From positions 1 to 64,000 of the forward strand of contig NZ_JOCT01000031.1 of NCBI RefSeq assembly GCF_000717875.1: DNA of 64,000 bases. The letters are read 5' to 3'. Positions 25,698-35,914 of the stretch are shown piece after piece. The first letter of the stretch is position 1, and every line of letters starts with the position of its first letter. A program made the position numbers and the translations under genes. Source of the stretch: Streptomyces sp. NRRL S-455. GTDB lineage: Bacteria > Actinomycetota > Actinomycetes > Streptomycetales > Streptomycetaceae. The notes beneath the pieces were generated by a model. That model was not told where the DNA came from, did not search any database, and saw only the letters and a list, made by a program, of their open reading frames with translations.

Positions 25698-26516
25698 TTA
25701 CGCCTGTCGGCGGACGCCCTTGGCGAGGTCGCCCGCCAGGGCGCGGACGGCCTCGACACCGGCCGCGTCGTCCGGGGCGTCCAGCATGGCCTTGACGAAG
25801 GCCGAGCCGACGATCACGCCGTCGGCGAAGCCGGCGACCTCGGCGGCCTGGGCGGCGTTGGAGACGCCGAGCCCGACGCAGACGGGCAGGTCGGTCCCCG
25901 TGGCCCGGGTGCGTCCCACCAGGTCCTCGGCCTGCGAGCTGACCGACGCGCGGGTGCCCGTGACACCCATGAGGGAGGCGGCGTAGACGAAGCCGCTGCC
26001 CGCCGCGGTGATCTGCGCGAGCCGCTCGTCCTTGCTGCTGGGGGCGACGACGAAGACGGTGGCGAGCCCGTGCTTCTCCGCGTGCTCCCTCCAGAGCGCG
26101 GACTCCTGCACGGGCAGGTCGGGCAGGATGCACCCGGCGCCGCCCGCCTCGGCGAGCTCGGCGGTGAACCGCTCGACGCCGTAGCGGTCGATGGGGTTCC
26201 AGTACGTCATCACGAGGACAGGCTTGCCGGTGGCCGCGTGCGCCTCGCGGACCGTGCGCATCACGTCGGCGATCTTCACGCCGCCGCGCAGGGCGATGTC
26301 GTCTGCGGTCTGGATGACGGGGCCGTCGAGGACGGGGTCGCTGTGCGGCAGACCGACCTCGACGACGTCGGCGCCGCCGTCCAGGACGGCCTTGATCGCC
26401 TCGATGCCGCCGTCCACGGTCGGGAAACCGGCCGGGAGGTAGGCGATGAGGGCGGAGCGCCCTTCGGACTTCGCCGTGGCGAGGGTGTCCGTCAACAGCT
26501 GAATGTTGCCGCTCAC
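25698..26516 (-). CDS. trpA: Tryptophan synthase alpha chain
   Basis: The 272-aa TIM-barrel subunit cleaves indole-3-glycerol phosphate to indole and glyceraldehyde 3-phosphate and channels indole to TrpB. Catalytic residues E53 and D64 lie in [15 protein letters not shown], aligning with E49 and D60 of E. coli. The phosphate-binding loops [13 protein letters not shown] and [10 protein letters not shown] are present. It starts with GTG at 26516, overlapping the trpB stop by 4 nt (GTGA), so the two subunits are translated coupled. It is the last gene of the trpC-trpM-trpB-trpA unit, with a terminator 46 nt downstream. Confidence 0.96.
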   Translation of the reverse strand: MSGNIQLLTDTLATAKSEGRSALIAYLPAGFPTVDGGIEAIKAVLDGGADVVEVGLPHSDPVLDGPVIQTADDIALRGGVKIADVMRTVREAHAATGKPVLVMTYWNPIDRYGVERFTAELAEAGGAGCILPDLPVQESALWREHAEKHGLATVFVVAPSSKDERLAQITAAGSGFVYAASLMGVTGTRASVSSQAEDLVGRTRATGTDLPVCVGLGVSNAAQAAEVAGFADGVIVGSAFVKAMLDAPDDAAGVEAVRALAGDLAKGVRRQA

Positions 26517-27799
26517 TTGGCGTCTCCCTCGATCTCGGCGGTGTCGGCGTCCGCGTCGGCGGCGACCTCGGCGTCGGTGTCGTAGAGGCCGAAGTAGCGG
26601 GCGGCGGTGTCCATGTCCTTGTCGCCGCGGCCGGACAGGTTGACCACGATCAGCCCGTCCTTGCCCAGCTCCCTGCCGACCTCGAGGGCGCCGGCCAGGG
26701 CGTGGGCGCTTTCGATGGCCGGGATGATGCCCTCGGTGCGGGACAGCAGGCGCAGGGCCCGCATGGCCGCGTCGTCGGTGACCGCGCGGTACTCGCCGCG
26801 GCCGGAGTCCTTCAGGTAGGAGTGCTCCGGGCCGATGCCCGGGTAGTCCAGGCCGGCCGAGATCGAGTACGGCTCGGTGATCTGGCCCTCGTCGTCCTGG
26901 AGGACGTAGGAGCGGGAGCCGTGCAGGATGCCGGGCTCACCGGCGGTGAGGGTGGCGGCGTGCTCACCGGTCTCGACGCCGTGGCCCGCGGGTTCGCAGC
27001 CGATGAGGCGGACGGACTCGTCGGGGATGAAGGCGTGGAAGAGGCCGATGGCGTTGGAGCCGCCGCCGACGCAGGCGACGGCCGCGTCGGGGAGGCGTCC
27101 GGCGCGCTCCAGGAGCTGGCGGCGGGTCTCGACGCCGATGACGCGGTGGAAGTCGCGGACCATGGCCGGGAAGGGGTGGGGGCCGGCGACGGTGCCGAAG
27201 AGGTAGTGGGTGTGGTCGACGTTGGCGACCCAGTCGCGGAAGGCCTCGTTGATGGCGTCCTTGAGCGTGCGGCTGCCGGACTTCACGGCGATGACCTCGG
27301 CGCCGAGCATGCGCATGCGGGCGACGTTGAGGGCCTGGCGCTGGGTGTCGATCTCGCCCATGTAGATCGTGCAGTCGAGGCCGAAGAGCGCGCAGGCGGT
27401 GGCCGTGGCGACGCCGTGCTGGCCGGCGCCCGTCTCGGCGATGACGCGGGTCTTGCCCATGCGCTTGGTGAGCAGGGCCTGACCGAGGACGTTGTTGATC
27501 TTGTGGGAGCCGGTGTGGTTGAGGTCCTCGCGCTTGAGGAAGACCCGGGCGCCACCGGCGTGCTCGGCGAACCGGGGCACTTCGGTGAGCGCCGACGGGC
27601 GGCCGGTGTAGTTGACCAGGAGGTCGTCGAGTTCCCTGGCGAACTCGGGGTCGTGCTTGGCCTTGTCGTACTCGACGGCGACCTCGTCGACGGCGGCGAC
27701 GAGGGCCTCCGGGATGAACTTGCCGCCGAACGCCCCGAAGTAGCCTTCGGGGCTGGGGGTCTGACCCTCGGGGTCGGGGATGAAGAACTGGCTGGGCAT
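26513..27799 (-). CDS. trpB: Tryptophan synthase beta chain
   Basis: The 428-aa PLP enzyme joins indole and serine to give tryptophan. The PLP lysine is K100 in [11 protein letters not shown]; the phosphate loop is [10 protein letters not shown]; the catalytic Glu is in [13 protein letters not shown]. The N-terminal [24 protein letters not shown] and the acidic C-terminal tail ([19 protein letters not shown]) are usual for Streptomyces. ATG at 27799 with GTGAGG upstream. It is separated from trpM by 134 nt largely filled with a dispersed GC-rich repeat (27842-27940), which is unusual inside this tight operon. Confidence 0.97.
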   Translation of the reverse strand: MPSQFFIPDPEGQTPSPEGYFGAFGGKFIPEALVAAVDEVAVEYDKAKHDPEFARELDDLLVNYTGRPSALTEVPRFAEHAGGARVFLKREDLNHTGSHKINNVLGQALLTKRMGKTRVIAETGAGQHGVATATACALFGLDCTIYMGEIDTQRQALNVARMRMLGAEVIAVKSGSRTLKDAINEAFRDWVANVDHTHYLFGTVAGPHPFPAMVRDFHRVIGVETRRQLLERAGRLPDAAVACVGGGSNAIGLFHAFIPDESVRLIGCEPAGHGVETGEHAATLTAGEPGILHGSRSYVLQDDEGQITEPYSISAGLDYPGIGPEHSYLKDSGRGEYRAVTDDAAMRALRLLSRTEGIIPAIESAHALAGALEVGRELGKDGLIVVNLSGRGDKDMDTAARYFGLYDTDAEVAADADADTAEIEGDAK

Positions 27800-27841
27800 G
27801 CGAATACCTCACGGTGAGTGTGTTTGGGTGCACCAATCGCC

Positions 27842-27940
27842 GTGGGGGCGGGGTTGTCAGTTGGCTGCGGGACCGTTGTGGCTGGTCGCGCCCGCGCGGC
27901 GGTAGCCGCACGTCAAACAGAGCCCCGCGCCCCCTAAAGG
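27842..27940. repeat. Dispersed Streptomyces-type repeat between trpM and trpB
   Basis: On the minus strand this reads CTTTAGGGGGCGCGGGG, then GCGGCTACCGCCGCGCGGGC, then GCGACCAGCCACAACGG, then CCCGCAGCC. I recognise these words and their order as a repeat found many times between genes in Streptomyces genomes. The TAG that ends trpM (27934-27936) lies in the first word of the element. Recognition is from memory, not a search. Confidence 0.6.
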
Positions 27941-28104
27941 CAGGGGCGCTGCCATCGCATGCCGTTGACCTGGCCCGGCTCGTCACCGATGACGTACCGG
28001 ACCCGGCGGCCGTGTACGCGGCGCGCGGGAGCACGGCAGCCGCGGGGGCGGCAGCCGCGCGCGAGGCGGGCGTACCGGTCCACGGTCGTCATGGTGGGAG
28101 TCAT
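27934..28104 (-). CDS. trpM: TrpM/TrpX small protein of the tryptophan operon
   Basis: A 56-aa basic protein in the trpC-trpB gap. It begins MTPTMTTVDRYARLARG and ends with the conserved block RYVIGDEPGQVNGMRWQR, which I recognise from the trpX/trpM gene of S. coelicolor, reported to modulate tryptophan biosynthesis and development. It is Arg-rich with no TM helix. The start at 28104 (ATG) has TAGGCT 7 nt upstream and no ribosome site, so it may also be made from a leaderless transcript; an alternative ATG is at 28092. The last residues (QRPCL and stop) coincide with the beginning of the dispersed repeat, so the natural C-terminus may have been altered. Confidence 0.8.
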   Translation of the reverse strand: MTPTMTTVDRYARLARGCRPRGCRAPARRVHGRRVRYVIGDEPGQVNGMRWQRPCL

Positions 28105-28111
28105 CGGGGCA

Positions 28112-28117
28112 AGCCTA
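28112..28117 (-). promoter_or_regulatory. Possible internal leaderless promoter for trpM
   Basis: TAGGCT, 7 nt before the trpM ATG, lies in the 21-nt gap after the trpC stop. No clear -35 is visible. Confidence 0.35.
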
Positions 28118-28125
28118 GCGGGTGA

Positions 28126-28935
28126 TCAGCTCCGGCCGTGCCGGATTGCGGGGTGTTCTCCGGCCGCCACCAGGTCGGCCACCGCCGCCTTGGGGTCCCT
28201 GCCGGTGACGAGGGACTCGCCGACCAGGACCGCGTCGGCGCCGGCGTTGGCGTAGGCGATGAGGTCGTGGGGGCCGCGGACGCCGGACTCGGCGATCTTG
28301 ATGATGTGGTCCGGGATCTCCGGTGCCACACGCTCGAAGGTGCCGCGGTCCACCTCGAGGGTCTTGAGGTTGCGCGCGTTGACGCCGATCACGCGGGCGC
28401 CCGCGTCGACCGCGCGCTCCACCTCGTCCTCGTCGTGCACCTCGACGAGCGGCGTGAGCCCGATGGACTCGGCACGCTCGATGAGGGACTCCAAGGCGGG
28501 CTGGTCGAGGGCGGCGACGATCAGCAGGACGACGTCGGCGCCGTAGGCCCGGGCCTCCCACAGCTGGTACGACGTGACGATGAAGTCCTTGCGCAGGACC
28601 GGGATGTCCACGCGGGCGCGGACGGCCTCCAGGTCGGCGAGCGAACCGCCGAACCGGCGCTGTTCCGTGAGGACGGAGATGACGGCCGCGCCGCCCGCCT
28701 CGTAGTCCGCGGCGAGGCCGGCCGGGTCGGCGATGGCGGCCAGCGCGCCCTTGGAGGGGCTGGAGCGCTTGACCTCGCAGATCACCTTGACACCGTCGCC
28801 GCGCAGGGCGGCCACGCCGTCCTTGGCCGCGGGAGCCTTCGCCGCGCGCTCCTTGAGCTCGTCGAGGCTGACGCGTGCCTGCCGCTCCGCGAGGTCGGCA
28901 CGGACTCCGTCGATGATCTCGTCGAGCACACTCAC
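28126..28935 (-). CDS. trpC: Indole-3-glycerol phosphate synthase
   Basis: A monofunctional 269-aa TIM barrel that closes the indole ring of CdRP with loss of CO2 and water. Conserved blocks: E54 and K56 in [12 protein letters not shown], the catalytic Lys in [21 protein letters not shown], the Glu in [18 protein letters not shown], and [11 protein letters not shown] with the final phosphate loop [11 protein letters not shown]. It starts with GTG at 28935 after a GGAAGGGGG site. It is first in the trpC-trpM-trpB-trpA unit. The trpF step is expected to be done by PriA (34530). Confidence 0.96.
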   Translation of the reverse strand: MSVLDEIIDGVRADLAERQARVSLDELKERAAKAPAAKDGVAALRGDGVKVICEVKRSSPSKGALAAIADPAGLAADYEAGGAAVISVLTEQRRFGGSLADLEAVRARVDIPVLRKDFIVTSYQLWEARAYGADVVLLIVAALDQPALESLIERAESIGLTPLVEVHDEDEVERAVDAGARVIGVNARNLKTLEVDRGTFERVAPEIPDHIIKIAESGVRGPHDLIAYANAGADAVLVGESLVTGRDPKAAVADLVAAGEHPAIRHGRS

Positions 28936-29012
28936 GCGAGCGGCCCCCTTCCAGACGCTTGACAGTTCCAGCGACCGATCGAGAACCGATGGTCACTGCG
29001 ATGGTATCCGCA

Positions 29013-29030
29013 GCGGGGCGTAGGCCCCGC
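29013..29030 (-). terminator. Hairpin between the DUF2752 gene and trpC
   Basis: GCGGGGC (29013-29019) and GCCCCGC (29024-29030) pair with a 4-nt loop, 46 nt past the DUF2752 stop and 78 nt before trpC. It is probably a terminator; a role as a trpC leader structure is possible. Confidence 0.5.
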
Positions 29031-29075
29031 ATCCGGTTGACGGCCGGTCCCAATACCTGGACAGCCGCCCGTGGA

Positions 29076-29510
29076 TCAAGGGTGGAGCCAGCCGCCGAAG
29101 GGCAGGTTCCGGACAACCGTGAAGACCAGCAGCAACGCGCCCAGGCTCCACACCAGCCCCGGGCGGGGGTCGATCCGCAGCGGGCGTCCGCGGACCGCGT
29201 GGACCACCCATACGGTCCAGAGCGCGGCGAAGGCCAGATAGCCGAGGACGGCGATCGCGTTGGCGTGCAGTGCCGCCGGGAGGTCGCCGTGGACGAACGC
29301 GTGCGCGCTGCGCAGTCCGCCGCAGCCTGGGCAGTACAGGCCCGTGTACCTCAGGAGCGGGCAGGCGGGGTAGTGGCCGGGTTCGTTCGGGTCCACCGCT
29401 CCCACGTAGGCGAAGGCGGCGGCGACGGCCGTGAGCACCCCGGCGGGGACGATCAGGCGGCCCGGGACACTCCGCGTCATCCTTCGGCTGTCGGCGTTCA
29501 CGCTACGCAT
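29076..29510 (-). CDS. DUF2752 membrane protein
   Basis: A 144-aa protein with about three TM helices. The DUF2752 signature is present: CPLLRYTGLYCPGCGGLRSAHAFVHGDLPAALHANAIAVL, with the paired cysteines of CPxR...CPGCGG, and a C-terminal VVRNLPFGGWLHP. No biochemical role is established that I know of; the CxGCGG motif suggests metal or disulfide chemistry near the membrane surface. ATG at 29510 (MRSVNADSRRMTR) is chosen; an ATG at 29480 with GAAGG is possible. It sits between trpC and trpE in the Streptomyces order. Confidence 0.83.
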   Translation of the reverse strand: MRSVNADSRRMTRSVPGRLIVPAGVLTAVAAAFAYVGAVDPNEPGHYPACPLLRYTGLYCPGCGGLRSAHAFVHGDLPAALHANAIAVLGYLAFAALWTVWVVHAVRGRPLRIDPRPGLVWSLGALLLVFTVVRNLPFGGWLHP

Positions 29511-29530
29511 TGTGCCCCGCACACGCGTGA

Positions 29531-29562
29531 GGGGCGGCCCCGGCACCAGTGCCGGCCGCCCC
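29531..29562 (-). terminator. Terminator after the HGxxPAAW gene
   Basis: GGGGCGGCC(CC)GGCAC and GTGCCGGCCGCCCC pair with a 2-nt bulge and a tiny loop, 31 nt past the stop of the HGxxPAAW gene. Confidence 0.6.
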
Positions 29563-29592
29563 TTGTGCGACCACGCGGTGTTCCGCCGGGGA

Positions 29593-29844
29593 TCAGCCCT
29601 CGGCGCGCGCCGGCTCGCGGTCGCCCGTCATCTGGTGCGGCTGGTGCAGGTCCTTGGGCTGGCCCAGGCCCATCATCCGCATGATGCCGCCGACGACACC
29701 GCCGAGCAGCACGACCACCATGCCCGCCCAGAAGCCCGCCGGCTGGTCCATCACCATGAACGCGCCCGCGACGCAGAAACCGATGAAGGCGATCGTGACA
29801 CCGGTCCAGGCGGCCGGGGTGTGACCGTGGCTGCTGCCCGCCAT
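29593..29844 (-). CDS. HGxxPAAW-family small membrane protein
   Basis: An 83-aa protein. The name-giving motif HGHTPAAW is at residues 6-13, followed by two TM helices (GVTIAFIGFCVAGAFMVM and FWAGMVVVLLGGVVGGIMRMMG) and a polar tail. ATG at 29844 with an AACGAGGAG ribosome site. The family is restricted to actinobacteria and is typically found beside trp genes, as here; its function is unknown. A hairpin terminator follows. Confidence 0.85.
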   Translation of the reverse strand: MAGSSHGHTPAAWTGVTIAFIGFCVAGAFMVMDQPAGFWAGMVVVLLGGVVGGIMRMMGLGQPKDLHQPHQMTGDREPARAEG

Positions 29845-29964
29845 TGCTTGCTCCTCGTTGCTGTGTGCGTGTCTGAGCAGGACGCTCGCGCTCATTGTCC
29901 CGCACGCGCGGTTGAGCGGTGAGCGGGGGTGCTCCTCGGCGGTCCGCGCTCCCGGTGCCGGCGC

Positions 29965-30597
29965 TCAGGCCCCGGTGGGGTCCTCGCCCCGGTCCAGTGC
30001 CTTCCACAGGTCCTCGGGCCGGTCCGGGTCGACGGCGGGGGCCTTGCGGCGCGGCCGGGGCACGCCGTCCCGCTCGTAGCGGCCGGACATCGCGGGCCAC
30101 AGCCGGCCGTAGCGCAGGGCGAGCAGCCCGGCCAGGAGGAGCAGGACGCCACCGAGGGCCGCGACGTACGGCCAGGCGGTGTGGGTCAGGGCGTCGACGG
30201 AGGCGGAGGTGTCACCGGAGGCCTCGGCGGCCTTCTCGTCGAGGGCGGAGCCGTCGGAGGCGCCGAACAGGGCGGCCGCGACGGTGCCCGCGCCGGCCAG
30301 CGCCAGCAGGGCGGCCACGACGACCCGGCCGGCGCGGCGGACGGCGAAGACGGCGACGAGCGCGGCGAGGCCCACTATGGCGAGCGCCGCGGGGACGCCC
30401 GTGACGTCGCTGCCCTTGGCGGTCAGGGGGAAGTCGCCACCGGCCACCGTCGCGGTGCCCGCCACCCAGCGCTGCCGGGTGGCGAGGAGCGCCACGGCCG
30501 CGCCGAGCGCGCCGGCGAGGAGCGCCACGGCGAGGCTCAGGCGGCCGGCCCGGGTGGATCCGGCGGCTTGGGAACGGGAGGGAGGTACAGCAGTCAC
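29965..30597 (-). CDS. Trp-region conserved membrane protein (TIGR02234-type)
   Basis: A 210-aa protein with four TM helices (around LAVALLAGALGAAVALLATRQ, PAALAIVGLAALVAVFAV, VVVAALLALAGAGTVAAALFG and PYVAALGGVLLLLAGLLAL) and an RQRW motif after the first. The C-terminal cytoplasmic tail is basic and Pro-rich. This matches the Trp-region membrane protein family seen between trpE and trpC in actinobacteria. The GTG at 30597 (MTAVPPSRSQAAG) is used, with a second GTG 9 nt upstream. It starts 50 nt after trpE but behind a hairpin at 30615-30644, so it may be only partly co-transcribed. Function is unknown. Confidence 0.82.
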   Translation of the reverse strand: MTAVPPSRSQAAGSTRAGRLSLAVALLAGALGAAVALLATRQRWVAGTATVAGGDFPLTAKGSDVTGVPAALAIVGLAALVAVFAVRRAGRVVVAALLALAGAGTVAAALFGASDGSALDEKAAEASGDTSASVDALTHTAWPYVAALGGVLLLLAGLLALRYGRLWPAMSGRYERDGVPRPRRKAPAVDPDRPEDLWKALDRGEDPTGA

Positions 30598-30614
30598 ATA
30601 CCCCACTATCGCTT

Positions 30615-30644
30615 GAACCCCGGGCGAACCGTCACCCGGGGTTC
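30615..30644 (-). terminator. Terminator immediately after trpE
   Basis: Perfect 10-nt arms GAACCCCGGG and CCCGGGGTTC with a 10-nt loop, beginning 3 nt past the trpE stop. Confidence 0.7.
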
Positions 30645-30647
30645 GCC

Positions 30648-32129
<1,482 letters not shown>

Positions 32130-32140
32130 GGCGGCTGACC

Positions 32141-32584
32141 TTACTGATCCGTCGGGGCGGGGTCGCAGCCGCCGTCCTTGAGCAGCACGTCCGCGTCGAA
32201 GCAGGTGCGGGCTCCCGTGTGGCAGGCGGCTCCGACCTGGTCGACCTTCACCAGGACGGTGTCGGCGTCGCAGTCGAGGGCGACGGACTTGACCCACTGG
32301 AAGTGGCCGGAGGTGTCTCCCTTGACCCAGTACTCCTGGCGGCTGCGCGACCAGTACGTGCACCGGCCGGTGGTCAGGGTGCGGTGCAGCGCCTCGTCGT
32401 CCATCCAGCCGAGCATCAGCACCTCTCCGGTGTCGTACTGCTGGGCGATGGCGGGCAGGAGGCCGTCGGCGCTGCGCTTGAGGCGGGCGGCGATCTCCGG
32501 GGCGAGGCGGCTGGATGGAGCACTGTGGCGCGAAGCGCCTCCCTGAGGGGTGGTGGCCGGGCGACGGGCGGGCGTGCTGGTCAT
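32141..32584 (-). CDS. hisI: Phosphoribosyl-AMP cyclohydrolase
   Basis: A 147-aa monofunctional cyclohydrolase (third step of histidine synthesis). Diagnostic parts: [40 protein letters not shown] and the metal cysteines in [24 protein letters not shown]. The core begins near residue 26 ([11 protein letters not shown]). The preceding about 22 residues ([21 protein letters not shown]) look like an insertion: their DNA (32530-32574) is one copy of a 45-bp repeat whose second copy lies upstream of the gene. ATG at 32584. It is followed by trpE 11 nt later, so His and Trp genes are physically joined. Confidence 0.93.
   Translation of the reverse strand: MTSTPARRPATTPQGGASRHSAPSSRLAPEIAARLKRSADGLLPAIAQQYDTGEVLMLGWMDDEALHRTLTTGRCTYWSRSRQEYWVKGDTSGHFQWVKSVALDCDADTVLVKVDQVGAACHTGARTCFDADVLLKDGGCDPAPTDQ
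32530..32574. repeat. 45-bp repeat, copy A, inside the hisI N-terminus
   Basis: It begins GCGAAGCGCCTCCCTGAGG and matches copy B (32651-32695) at 40 of 45 positions by eye. The flanking GGCGCGAAGCGCC is an inverted repeat. It codes for residues of about 4-18 of HisI. Confidence 0.75.
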
Positions 32585-32650
32585 GCCGACCATTGTGCCG
32601 CGCGCCACCGACAGGCCAGGTGGAGTGTCCACTGATCGGAAGGAGGGGGT

Positions 32651-32695
32651 GCGAAGCGCCTCAATGGGGGGTGGTGGCCGGGTGACGGGTGGGCG
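32651..32695. repeat. 45-bp repeat, copy B, between hisI and the DinB-like gene
   Basis: It begins GCGAAGCGCCTCAATGGGG, lies 121 bp from copy A in the same orientation, and sits in the short promoter gap before the plus-strand gene at 32725. Confidence 0.75.
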
Positions 32696-32712
32696 GACCC
32701 GGCGCGCGGCCG

Positions 32713-32718
32713 TAGGCT
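32713..32718 (+). promoter_or_regulatory. -10 box of a probable leaderless promoter
   Basis: TAGGCT ends 6 nt before the ATG at 32725, with no ribosome site. Confidence 0.45.
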
Positions 32719-32724
32719 GGCCGC

Positions 32725-33360
32725 ATGTCGACCCATGCCAAGCGTGAACGACTTCTCCTCGCCGACCTGTTGGAGACCGCGGGCCCGGACGCGCCCACTC
32801 TGTGCGAGGGCTGGACGACCCGGGACCTCGCCGCGCACGTGGTGGTGCGCGAACGCCGCCCCGACGCCGCCGGCGGGATGCTGATCAAGCAGCTCGCGCC
32901 GCGTCTGGACCGGGTGATGGCGGAGTACACGGACAAGCCGTACGAGGAGCTGATCCAGCTGATCCGTACGGGCCCGCCCCGCTTCTCGCCCTTCTCGCTC
33001 AAGCCGGTCGACGAGGCGTCGAACATCATCGAGTTCTACGTCCACGCGGAGGACGTCCGCCGCGCCCAGCCGGACTGGTCCCCGCGCGAGCTCGACCCGG
33101 TGTTCCAGGACGCCCTGTGGTCCCGGCTGGAGCGCACCGCCCGCCTGATGGGCCGGGGCGTCCCGACGGGCCTGGTGCTGCGCCGCCCGGACGGCCAGAC
33201 GGTGGTCGCCCATCGCGGCACGCCGGTGGTCACGGTGACCGGCGAGCCGTCCGAGCTGGTGCTGTTCTCGTACGGCCGGCAGAGCCAGGCCAAGGTGGAC
33301 CTGGACGGCGACGAGGACGCGATCGCGAAGCTGCACGAGACGAAGCAGCTGGGGATCTGA
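32725..33360 (+). CDS. TIGR03085-type DinB/maleylpyruvate-isomerase-like metal-binding protein
   Basis: A 211-aa protein of the DinB_2/MDMPI superfamily, four-helix-bundle proteins, many of which use mycothiol as cofactor. The N-terminal block [36 protein letters not shown] contains the conserved WxxxDLxxH motif whose His is a metal ligand; a second His lies in [14 protein letters not shown]. The C-terminal domain is an SCP2-like strand region ([16 protein letters not shown]). Likely cytosolic. The substrate is unknown. It converges with hisF across 16 nt. Confidence 0.82.
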   Translation: MSTHAKRERLLLADLLETAGPDAPTLCEGWTTRDLAAHVVVRERRPDAAGGMLIKQLAPRLDRVMAEYTDKPYEELIQLIRTGPPRFSPFSLKPVDEASNIIEFYVHAEDVRRAQPDWSPRELDPVFQDALWSRLERTARLMGRGVPTGLVLRRPDGQTVVAHRGTPVVTVTGEPSELVLFSYGRQSQAKVDLDGDEDAIAKLHETKQLGI

Positions 33361-33376
33361 GCCCGGGGGCCGGGCA

Positions 33377-34132
33377 TCACCTCACGGGGTGTCCGGCCTC
33401 CCTCAGCGTCTCCTTGACCTGGCCGATCCGCAGGTCCCCGAAGTGGAACACCGACGCGGCCAGGACGGCGTCCGCGCCCGCCTCGATGGCCGGGGGGAAG
33501 TCCGTCAGCCTGCCCGCGCCGCCCGAGGCGATGACCGGGACGGTGACGTGCTTGCGTACGGCCCGGATCATCTCGAGGTCGTAGCCGTCCTTGGTGCCGT
33601 CCGCGTCCATCGAGTTGAGCAGGATCTCGCCGGCGCCCAGCTCGGCGGCCCGGTGCGCCCACTCGACGGCGTCGATGCCGGTGCCGCGGCGGCCGCCGTG
33701 GGTGGTCACCTCGAAGGAGCCCGACTCGGTGCGGCGGGCGTCCACCGAGAGGACCAGGACCTGGCGGCCGAAGCGTTCGGCGATCTCGCGGATCAGGTCG
33801 GGGCGGGCGATCGCGGCCGTGTTGACGCCGACCTTGTCCGCGCCGGCCCGCAGCAGCTTGTCGACGTCCTCGGCGGTGCGCACGCCGCCGCCGACGGTGA
33901 GCGGGATGAACACCTGCTCGGCCGTGCGGCGCACCACGTCGTACGTGGTCTCGCGGTTGCCCGACGAGGCGGTGATGTCCAGGAACGTCAGCTCGTCGGC
34001 GCCCTCGGCGTCGTACACCTTGGCCATCTCGACCGGGTCGCCCGCGTCGCGCAGGTTCTGGAAGTTGACGCCCTTGACGACCCGGCCGTTGTCGACGTCC
34101 AGGCAGGGGATGACTCGGACCGCCAGGGTCAT
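33377..34132 (-). CDS. hisF: Imidazole glycerol phosphate synthase cyclase subunit
   Basis: The 251-aa TIM barrel uses ammonia from HisH to turn PRFAR into IGP and AICAR. The two catalytic aspartates are in [18 protein letters not shown] (D12) and [10 protein letters not shown]. The phosphate sites VGGGVRT and ASGGAG are present. Its ATG overlaps the ridA stop by 4 nt. It ends the large his operon; the partner hisH is three genes upstream. Confidence 0.97.
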   Translation of the reverse strand: MTLAVRVIPCLDVDNGRVVKGVNFQNLRDAGDPVEMAKVYDAEGADELTFLDITASSGNRETTYDVVRRTAEQVFIPLTVGGGVRTAEDVDKLLRAGADKVGVNTAAIARPDLIREIAERFGRQVLVLSVDARRTESGSFEVTTHGGRRGTGIDAVEWAHRAAELGAGEILLNSMDADGTKDGYDLEMIRAVRKHVTVPVIASGGAGRLTDFPPAIEAGADAVLAASVFHFGDLRIGQVKETLREAGHPVR

Positions 34133-34533
34133 GAGGTCACGGCTCCTCTGAATGCTTCTATTTCCACGGACACCAGCACGCGCGGATCGATGAACCCCTG
34201 CACCACCAGGAAGGTCGCGACCGGGCGCGCGGTGTCGAACAGTTCCTTGTGGGCGCGGCCCACCTCTTCGATGTCACGCGTGTGTGCCAGGTACATGCGC
34301 GTACGGATCACGGCCCCGGGGCCGAGCCCGAACTCGGCGATCGCGTCGAGTGCGCTGGTGAAGGCCACCTTCGCCTGCTCGTACGGGTCGCCCTCCCCGT
34401 ACAGCACGCTGCCCTTGAAGGACGTGGTGCCCGCCACCAGCACGTGGTCGCCCGCCGCGACGGCACGTGCAAAACCGAAGGACTCTTCCCAGGGACTTCC
34501 GCTCTGCACCCGCCGCACGGCTTCCGACGTCAT
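34129..34533 (-). CDS. RidA/YjgF-family protein inside the his operon
   Basis: A 134-aa protein of the Rid family. The fold blocks are [43 protein letters not shown] and [26 protein letters not shown]. The conserved Arg of the enamine/imine deaminase site appears as R in IRTRMYL; the last block lacks the exact E. coli motif, so it may be a divergent Rid subclass. It overlaps priA (ATGA) and hisF (ATGA), so it is made in step with both. Role inferred: clearing reactive intermediates of amino-acid metabolism. Confidence 0.87.
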   Translation of the reverse strand: MTSEAVRRVQSGSPWEESFGFARAVAAGDHVLVAGTTSFKGSVLYGEGDPYEQAKVAFTSALDAIAEFGLGPGAVIRTRMYLAHTRDIEEVGRAHKELFDTARPVATFLVVQGFIDPRVLVSVEIEAFRGAVTS

Positions 34534-35255
34534 GACGACACTGCCTCCAGGGCTTCTTCGAGAGTGAACGCCTTCGCGTACAGCGCCTTCCCTACGATCG
34601 CGCCCTCGACACCGGCGGGGACGAGGCCGGCGATGGCCCGGAGGTCGTCCAGTGAGGACACGCCGCCGGAGGCCACGACCGGGCGGTCGGTGGCGGCGCA
34701 GACGTTCCTCAGCAGTTCCAGGTTCGGGCCCTGGAGGGTGCCGTCCTTGGCGATGTCCGTGACGACGTAGCGGGCGCAGCCCTCCTTGTTGAGGCGCTCC
34801 AGCGTCTCGTACAGGTCGCCGCCGTCCCGGGTCCAGCCGCGGCCGCGCAGGGTGGTGCCGCGGACGTCGAGACCGACCGCGATCTTGTCGCCGTGCTCGG
34901 CGATGACCTTGGCGACCCATTCGGGAGTCTCCAGGGCGGCCGTGCCGAGGTTCACCCGGGTGCAGCCGGTGGCCAGGGCGGCGGCGAGGGTGTCGTCGTC
35001 GCGGATGCCGCCGGACAGCTCCACCTTGATGTCCATCGCCCCCGCGACCTCGGCGATCAGCTCGCGGTTGTTCCCGGTGCCGAACGCGGCGTCCAGGTCG
35101 ACCAGGTGCAGCCACTCGGCGCCGGAGCGCTGCCAGGCGAGGGCGGCCTCCAGTGGGGAGCCGTAGGAGGTCTCCGTGCCGGACTCGCCGTGCACCAGGC
35201 GGACGGCCTGGCCGTCACGGACGTCGACGGCGGGGAGGAGTTCGAGCTTGCTCAC
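34530..35255 (-). CDS. priA: Bifunctional ProFAR/phosphoribosylanthranilate isomerase
   Basis: A 241-aa (beta-alpha)8 isomerase that in Streptomyces and mycobacteria does both the HisA step of histidine and the TrpF step of tryptophan synthesis. D11 ([10 protein letters not shown]) and D130 (VGLDVRG) are the acid/base pair and R19 is the PriA-type arginine; these numbers fall exactly where the S. coelicolor enzyme has them. The two phosphate loops SGGIRDDD and ASGGVSS are present. It begins with GTG at 35255, overlapping hisH by 4 nt, and ends overlapping ridA. No trpF is seen in the window, in keeping with the double role. Confidence 0.94.
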   Translation of the reverse strand: MSKLELLPAVDVRDGQAVRLVHGESGTETSYGSPLEAALAWQRSGAEWLHLVDLDAAFGTGNNRELIAEVAGAMDIKVELSGGIRDDDTLAAALATGCTRVNLGTAALETPEWVAKVIAEHGDKIAVGLDVRGTTLRGRGWTRDGGDLYETLERLNKEGCARYVVTDIAKDGTLQGPNLELLRNVCAATDRPVVASGGVSSLDDLRAIAGLVPAGVEGAIVGKALYAKAFTLEEALEAVSS

Positions 35256-35914
35256 AGTGTTCCGATCCAGTTGGTGAGGAGCTGGGCTCCGGCGTCGCCG
35301 GACTTCTCGGGGTGGAACTGGGTGGCCCACAGGGCGCCGTTCTCGACGGCCGCGACGAACGGCTTGCCGTGTGTGGACCAGGTGACCTTGGGGGCCTCGA
35401 TCGCCGGGTTGTGGGTCTCCAGCGACCAGTCGTGGACAGCGTAGGAGTGCACGAAGTAGAAGCGGGCGTCCGCGTCCAGGCCGGCGAAGAGCTGCGAGCC
35501 GGGCGCCGCCTCCACGGTGTTCCAGCCCATGTGGGGCACGACCTCGGCCTGGAGCGGCTCGACGGAGCCGGGCCACTCGTCGAGGCCCTCGCTCTCCACG
35601 CCGTGCTCGATGCCGCGCGCGAAGAGGATCTGCATGCCGACGCAGATGCCCATGACCGGGCGGCCGCCGGAGAGCCGGCGGTCGACGATCCAGTCGCCGC
35701 GCGCCTCGCGCAGACCGGTCATGCAGGAGGCGAAGGCGCCGACGCCCGGCACGAGCAGGCCGTCGGCGTTCATGGCCTTGTCGTAGTCACGCGTGATCTC
35801 GACGTCGGCTCCCGCGCGGGCGAGGGCACGCTCGGCGGAGCGGACGTTACCGAAGCCGTAGTCGAAGACGACTACCTTCTTCTGCTTGTTCTGCGTCTTC
35901 CGGGGGGCGCTCAA
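35252..35914 (-). CDS. hisH: Imidazole glycerol phosphate synthase glutaminase subunit
   Basis: The 220-aa class I amidotransferase subunit supplies ammonia to HisF. The nucleophile is C91 in [10 protein letters not shown]; the oxyanion/His-Glu end is QFHPEKSG. The start is taken as the TTG at 35914 because GGAGG lies 7 nt upstream of it and the TTGA overlaps the stop of the small membrane protein gene; a GTG at 35920 would sit directly on the ribosome site. The Lys/Gln-rich N-terminus (RKTQNKQKK) is unusual for HisH. Confidence 0.94.
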   Translation of the reverse strand: MSAPRKTQNKQKKVVVFDYGFGNVRSAERALARAGADVEITRDYDKAMNADGLLVPGVGAFASCMTGLREARGDWIVDRRLSGGRPVMGICVGMQILFARGIEHGVESEGLDEWPGSVEPLQAEVVPHMGWNTVEAAPGSQLFAGLDADARFYFVHSYAVHDWSLETHNPAIEAPKVTWSTHGKPFVAAVENGALWATQFHPEKSGDAGAQLLTNWIGTL

